Part shown: in pieces, positions 59,224-64,000 of the stretch | Numbering within the stretch: the first letter of the stretch is position 1 | How the letters are laid out: the number at the start of each line of letters is the position of its first letter | DNA from: Mesodorylaimus sp. YZB2_4 | Taxonomy: Eukaryota; Nematoda; Enoplea; Dorylaimida; Dorylaimidae | DNA: 64,000 nt | Assembly: GCA_030248295.1 (NCBI GenBank) | Contig: JASANH010000873.1 | Coordinates: 806,001 to 870,000 of the forward strand | Direction of reading: 5' to 3' | Notes under the pieces: generated by a model | What the model was told of the DNA's origin: nothing | The model's input: the letters and a program-made list of their open reading frames with translations, nothing else | Database searches by the model: none | Program-made: the position numbers and the translations under genes

Positions 59224-59789
59224 TAACGGGCGCGGATTAGGAAATATATTTTAAATGTTATCGAAAATTTTCTAATAGCATCCTTAACATTGTTTTCCTT
59301 GGTAATCGATGGTTATATTGAAAAAATGCAATAAGTTGAGTTCTTGGGGAGGGCGTGTATTGTATGGGAAGTGTGCATAGCCATTTTCGTAATAATATAG
59401 TTTCTTTTTCCTCAAAGTCCGGTAATTTGTTGCATGACAAGCGTAAATAATATTAACAAATGCTGCTGTGAGAGATAACAAATTTGAAATTCCCGCGACT
59501 TTTGATGATATGCTTATTGCAAAATAGTATTCCACGACTTCGCAGCTGTGCGCTAGAGGTTCTTGGCGGTTTTCTCGGATCGTAGCCACGGATCTACAAC
59601 GTATCTATGTAGATCCGTGATCGTAGCTGGCACAACAAAACGGCGGCGCGGCGAGGCGACTTTTGTGTCGTTTTGTGGGAGCTAGCCGTTTTTTATTCAT
59701 TTTCTAAAAAGTTTACTCTCTGGCGTTGTATGGATTTCGATTAGCAAAGAGTATCAGAGCGGTGCGAAGTCATTGAGAAGGGAAGGGCG
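59224..59789. other. Spacer between HADHB and alpha-catulin
   Basis: Contains the palindrome at 59579-59627 and a GC-rich block (CGGCGGCGCGGCGAGGCGAC near 59641). This block is plausible as core promoter of the catulin gene. No coding exon is seen. Confidence 0.5.
59579..59627. repeat. 33-base palindrome flanked by 8-base direct repeats
   Basis: Perfect 12-base arms, CACGGATCTACA (59587-59598) and TGTAGATCCGTG (59608-59619), enclose a 9-base loop. ATCGTAGC occurs directly on both sides (59579-59586 and 59620-59627). This looks like a tiny foldback insertion with target duplication, or a transposon excision scar. Confidence 0.7.
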
Positions 59790-62700
59790 ATGATGGCGGT
59801 TCCGAGTGCCCGTTTTGATACGAGGAATCTGGAGATAAAAACAAAATCCATTGAGCAAACTTTAGTGCCATTGGTCTCGCAGGTAAGAAGCATCTATTTA
59901 CACGCGGTTAAGGTTTATATTTAGAAGAAGGGTTCTTGTTTTAAGATTACCACTTTGGTTAACCACAGAGAAAGGTATGCGTTGAAGCCGAAGTCGGACA
60001 AGGCTGCGAGAGCCATTTTAAAGGTAAGTGACTGTCAGGAAATGATGTATTGTTGTTGATATGATAATATGTAACAGTGGTCTGTGCGCTGCAGATCGGT
60101 GCGGCCGTCCAAGCTGCCGTCGAACGATTTGTAACTGTTGGAGAAAGCATTGCGGATGAAAACCCTGAAATTCAACCAGAGATGTACGATGCTTGCCATG
60201 AAGCCAGAAATGCAGGTAAGACACCCAACTTCCTAAAATCTGAAAGCCGACTGCAACTTTATTCGGATTAAGTAGCTATGTCTGGACACGTTTTCTGGGG
60301 AAAAGCAAACTGGCTGTTTTTCATTCGTTGACCCTATCGGAATGTGATAATAACATTCCATGCGTTGATTGATTAATCGATTTCAATTTTTCTTCAAACA
60401 GTTCTCGTATTGTTGCAAACGGAACTTCTATTTTCACTCTTACTTTCATTCTCACCCGACTGAATACACCAGAACTGGGAATCTTTACGGATTATCTAAC
60501 CTGTTTTTGGCGTGTACTTGAGCACAGTGCATTGTGATTGTCAGTTTTTCATTTGCGCATTGCTGAAACGAAAGGGCAGTGAAAAATAACGTTTGTCAAT
60601 ATGGCGCATCGAACTGGTGCTGACAGAGGCGTTTTGAACTGGCTAGCAAGTGTTGGCGCTGTCTAGTTCTTGACGAGTGGTTTGAGAAATAGGCACCACT
60701 CGAGTCATTTTGCATTTGGTATTCATTGCTCGTTACTCTGGCTTGGGCGCAAACTTTGGCCGCCATAGCATTTGTTCAGTATGCCTAGCTATATTCATTA
60801 GGGGCCATGCAACAGTTGCTCATTTTATTTCGTCGTCTAGAACTTCTCGTGAGCAATAACGTCAGATACAGGTTAGCTTATTCGAATGTGCGTTTGGACT
60901 AGGCGCATTTATTGGCTTTCGTTTTTGACGCGAAGTAATCAGTTACCAACAAGATAAACCGATTGCCCTCGTGTTTTTATTTGTTTTCTTTTTATCGAGG
61001 ATCCAAACTTGTCTCATCTGCAACTAAATAGATAGACAATGCACGCAGACAAACGAAAACAATGCAACACATCATCTGAATGCTGTCATGAGCAGACATG
61101 TATGTCCGTTATGGCCATGCCATGTCAGGTCATTTACTGTCTATTGCCAAGCATGGCTCGGCGCTCATAAGAAGCAGCCATGTGGCGTGGGAAGGGGGGT
61201 GGATAAGGGCACTAGTACCAAGTGGTTGACGATTCTGGCGCGTGTCCTCCTTGTAATGGAAAAGATATTCGTACCAGAGGTAGTAGAAGTAGTACGTGCT
61301 CGCGCTCGCCGTCTTACATGTTGCTGAAGGCGTATTTCTGAGCCATGAGAATCCTACAAGCTGCACTCATTAATATGGTTTCTTTGTGATGAGATTTTGT
61401 GTAAATTGCTTTCGCAGGAATCGAGACTCACAATCAGTCGCCTGCCTAGACGTTGACGTCAGTGTCGTTATTGAGTTATACTTCAGTGTTTTGTAAGACG
61501 GGAGCTAGTTTTCCAGAATTAGATTTCGGAGAGAACTGCTGTTGAACATGTCTTATCTTTTTTCTATGTTTTTTCGTCTGTCTGGGGAAAAAACTTTGCG
61601 TTAGACTGAAACGTTGGCGTCTTTTTAGGAAATGCAATAGCCAGTTTATCGGCCGTTCCAACACCTGATGGAGGTGGCGGCGTATCTAACGGACCAGTTG
61701 TTGATCGAGGCGTTTTGGTGCGTGCGGCTCGACAGCTGCTATCAAGCGTTACCCGAGTCTTATTGCTGGCTGATAGAGTGGTGGTAAAACAAATATTGAA
61801 AGCCGAGGACAAGGTAATAAGTAATCCATGTTTTTAGAACTTGTGAGTGAAATTTAGCGCCTGTAATACTTTTCCCCAGGTGGCATATTCGCTTACGAGG
61901 TTGGAGAATACGAACAACTTTACGGAATTCGTGAAAATTTTTACTCAGTTTGGTGGTGAAATGGTGGATTTAGCTCATCAGACGGGCGATCGACAGCAGG
62001 TGAGCAGTGCATGTGATTCGTGGGGGTCATAAATCTTGTAGAGTATTGGCTGGTCCTTTATCTTAGGCTCGCTTTTTGAGCGGGTACTGATCTCTATGCA
62101 TTCTTTGGGAGTCCTTTTAGCAGTTACATCAAAGTAAATTGGCCAGCCTTTTAGAACACGTGTAAGACTTGGGGGAAAGAGAAGAATGTGGACGTAAATC
62201 GAGTTTTATGGAGCTTTCAGAAAGCGGGTTACTTTTTTCAGGACGTCAAGAGCGAGAAGCGTAAAGCTCAAATGCAAATGGCGCGTAACGTACTGGAGAA
62301 ATACACCATGTTATTGCTTACTTCGTCCAAGGTAATGCGGGCGGGAAAGGTCATTCCTTGAGTCGATATTTCCTCCCTGCTTGCTCTTGTGTAACAATGC
62401 GCTGCTAGTCAATGGTTGGCGCTGGTTTGCCGTAGAATGAGTTTAAGCCGTTTGGCGGTACCGGTGCCGCCCGTATGGGAATTGAATCGTTAAAGAAGCG
62501 GCGCTTGGCTTGGGCAGCGAACAGGACCGCTAGGCCATTGAACGCTCAGTGCTCGTGTGTATTTGCTTTGAGAAGAATTTTCGTTTTATCGCTTTTTTTC
62601 TTTTAGACCCTACTCAGGCATCCTGACTGCGAATCAGCTCGTCAGGCTAGGGACGGTGTATTCAGACAAATGCGTACTGCTTTGCAATTGATCGGACTAT

Positions 62701-64000
62701 GCGCCTGCGACGGCATACTTCCTTACGATCCAGCCAGGTATTTCGTGGGCATGGGATATCACGAAGACGAACCATTGGATATCGGGCTCCAGCTGACCGC
62801 CAATGTCGCCATCAAACAGCTTTTGGCAAGTCTCCTGTCTGATGGTCCGTTGACAAATGCTGATACGCGTTTCGTTTTAGGACGCCCTGGAAATGGTTCG
62901 AATGACTGGTAGCGTGGGTGTTGGTGTGCGAGAGCGATTGGTCAGCTCGTTGGAAGCCGTGTGCGAGATGACGCAAGACTTCACAGATTCCGCTTACACT
63001 CCCCATCATCATCGCGAACAGGTGTTGGATTTCCTCGAAGAAACGAGATTCGAATTAGGCAATTTGCTCAAGCCCGATTTGGTAAGGGCAGCGTTTTCTT
63101 GAAGATCAGGTTTCAGCACTGAGATTAATATATCGTTGGCAATGTCCTTTTTCTGTACATAGGACGAACCGGAGCGTATGAAAGCGGAGGCGGTGGAGGC
63201 GGGCGTGCAACGACTAACAAAGACGTTGAAGGATTTAAGAAAACAGTTGCAAATCGTTGCCATGGACCAAGTGGCCGAAGTGTTTCGGACGAATGAAGAT
63301 CACGTCATTCTGTCCAGCGTGAAAGCCTGCTCAGTTTCTGGTGACATCGATGGTGTTGAACAGTTCATCGAACGGTTTCGGGAACATGCGGAGCATATGC
63401 AAGAGGTGAGTCGGGTCAGTACTGTAGGAGCCGAGGTGTGATTGATCTGCTTGCAGGTGTGCCGACTTCTGCATCATATCTCACTTACGGACTCGCTGCA
63501 TGTGCAGAGCGGGCACGCAGAAAGGAATCTCAGAGCCCTGGCTCCATTGGTAAGTTGGCAATGATGATATGGAAAGTTTGTGAGAACTACTGACATCATG
63601 TTTCAGACGGTGCTGGCTGGTCGAACATTGTGTCTTCATCCGTCGAGTAGAATTGCGCGAGAGAATCTGGAAGTGTTTTGCGATACATGGGCGCAGTCGG
63701 TTAACGAATTATCTCGATTGGCGAAGGAGTCAGATGCAATATGCTACGGTCGAGTGGCTGCGGAGAAGCAGGCGTACATGTCGTTGCCAAAACCAGGGGT
63801 AAATCAGCATAATCATTGGACTCTTAGTTCTTCGAATCTGTACCTTCCCAACACGGGTGGCGTCAGTGCATCGTCCTCGGCCATGCAAATTCGACCGCCA
63901 TCGGGCACGCTTGCAGCATTGCCTAAACATCAACCCCCGTGGCTATCTCAGCGTGGCACTGGTCGCTTGGCTACAATCTCCAGTATTCCTTTGCATGCTA
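59790..64000 (+). CDS. ctn-1: Alpha-catulin (vinculin/alpha-catenin family), 5' part
   Basis: Cytoskeletal scaffold related to vinculin; in C. elegans CTN-1 acts with the dystrophin complex. Exons: 59790-59882, 59946-60023, 60095-60215, 61629-61813, 61880-61999, 62242-62331, 62607-62825, 62881-63081, 63163-63405, 63457-63549 and 63607 to the window end. Motifs follow human CTNNAL1 in order: IKTKSIEQTLVPLVSQ, RAARQLLSSVTRVLLLADRV, FTQFGGEMVDLAHQTGDRQQ, EDH-type VFRTNEDHVILSSVKA, and CLHPSSRIARENLEVFCDTW. About 610 codons are present; the C-terminal part is outside the window. The intron at 62826-62880 must start with GCAAGT, because the nearby GT gives a stop. In the last exon, a GTAAAT at about 63799 may be a donor, so the final 200 bases could be intronic. 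Confidence 0.93.
60216..61628. other. Intron 3 of alpha-catulin, 1.4 kb
   Basis: Much longer than the other introns of the gene. A perfect TGACGTCA palindrome lies at 61454-61461, near its 3' end. No nested gene or clear terminal repeats were found; an intronic enhancer is possible but unproven. Confidence 0.5.

Noticed and set aside
1..64000. CRISPR arrays, bacterial operons, rRNA genes or integrated viruses
   Set aside because: No regularly spaced repeats, no Shine-Dalgarno-led gene strings, no rRNA-like stretches and no viral replication or capsid genes were seen.

Overview
The window is animal nuclear DNA. Genes are split into many short exons by GT-AG introns, most only about 42-60 bases long. 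Encoded families are metazoan: DEG/ENaC and two-pore potassium channels, protein 4.1, alpha-catulin, COMMD4, FBXO22 and trifunctional-enzyme beta. A signal-peptide protein ending in an array of (I/V/L)LSPx pentapeptides resembles the moulting-cycle MLT-10 family, and a tandem-RGS protein resembles nematode RGS-3. I therefore infer an ecdysozoan, most likely a nematode. COMMD4 and FBXO22, which I believe C. elegans lacks, hint at a lineage outside the Caenorhabditis group. Species and chromosome cannot be told from the sequence.

Layout. 1-4 kb: 3' end of a tandem-RGS gene (+), a small unknown gene (-), uracil-DNA glycosylase (+). 4-6.3 kb: a hAT-type MITE and two tRNA-derived SINEs. 6.8-8.8 kb: a secreted LDLR-A protein (-). 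9.4-12.2 kb: part of a CUB-domain gene (-). 12.2-16.2 kb: no gene recognised. 16.2-23.5 kb: DEG/ENaC channel, MLT-10-like protein and an unidentified winged-helix-like protein (all +). 24.8-26.5 kb: ZCCHC24-like zinc-finger gene (-) with a candidate promoter near 27.1 kb. 29.3-30.8 kb: flavin reductase with a signal peptide (+). 31-33.5 kb: repeats and a zinc-finger fragment. 34.1-35.6 kb: tail-anchored coiled-coil protein (+). 36.2-39.2 kb: a sarcosine dehydrogenase pseudogene (+). 39.5-42.7 kb: K2P channel with a very long tail (-). 43.4-43.7 kb: inverted SINE pair. 44.6-46.6 kb: FBXO22 (+). 47.0-53.0 kb: protein 4.1/coracle (-). 53.7-55.8 kb: COMMD4 (+). 56.5-59.2 kb: HADHB (+). 59.8-64.0 kb: alpha-catulin (+), cut by the window end.

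The genes do not form a pathway cluster; neighbours look unrelated, as is normal for an animal chromosome arm. Exon models were made by hand from splice consensus, reading-frame phase and remembered family alignments. Where totals are given, the exon phases add up to an uninterrupted reading frame. The most notable points are the disabled sarcosine dehydrogenase, two MITEs sitting inside otherwise roughly 50-base HADHB introns, the signal-peptide flavin reductase, and a 33-base palindrome bounded by 8-base direct repeats.
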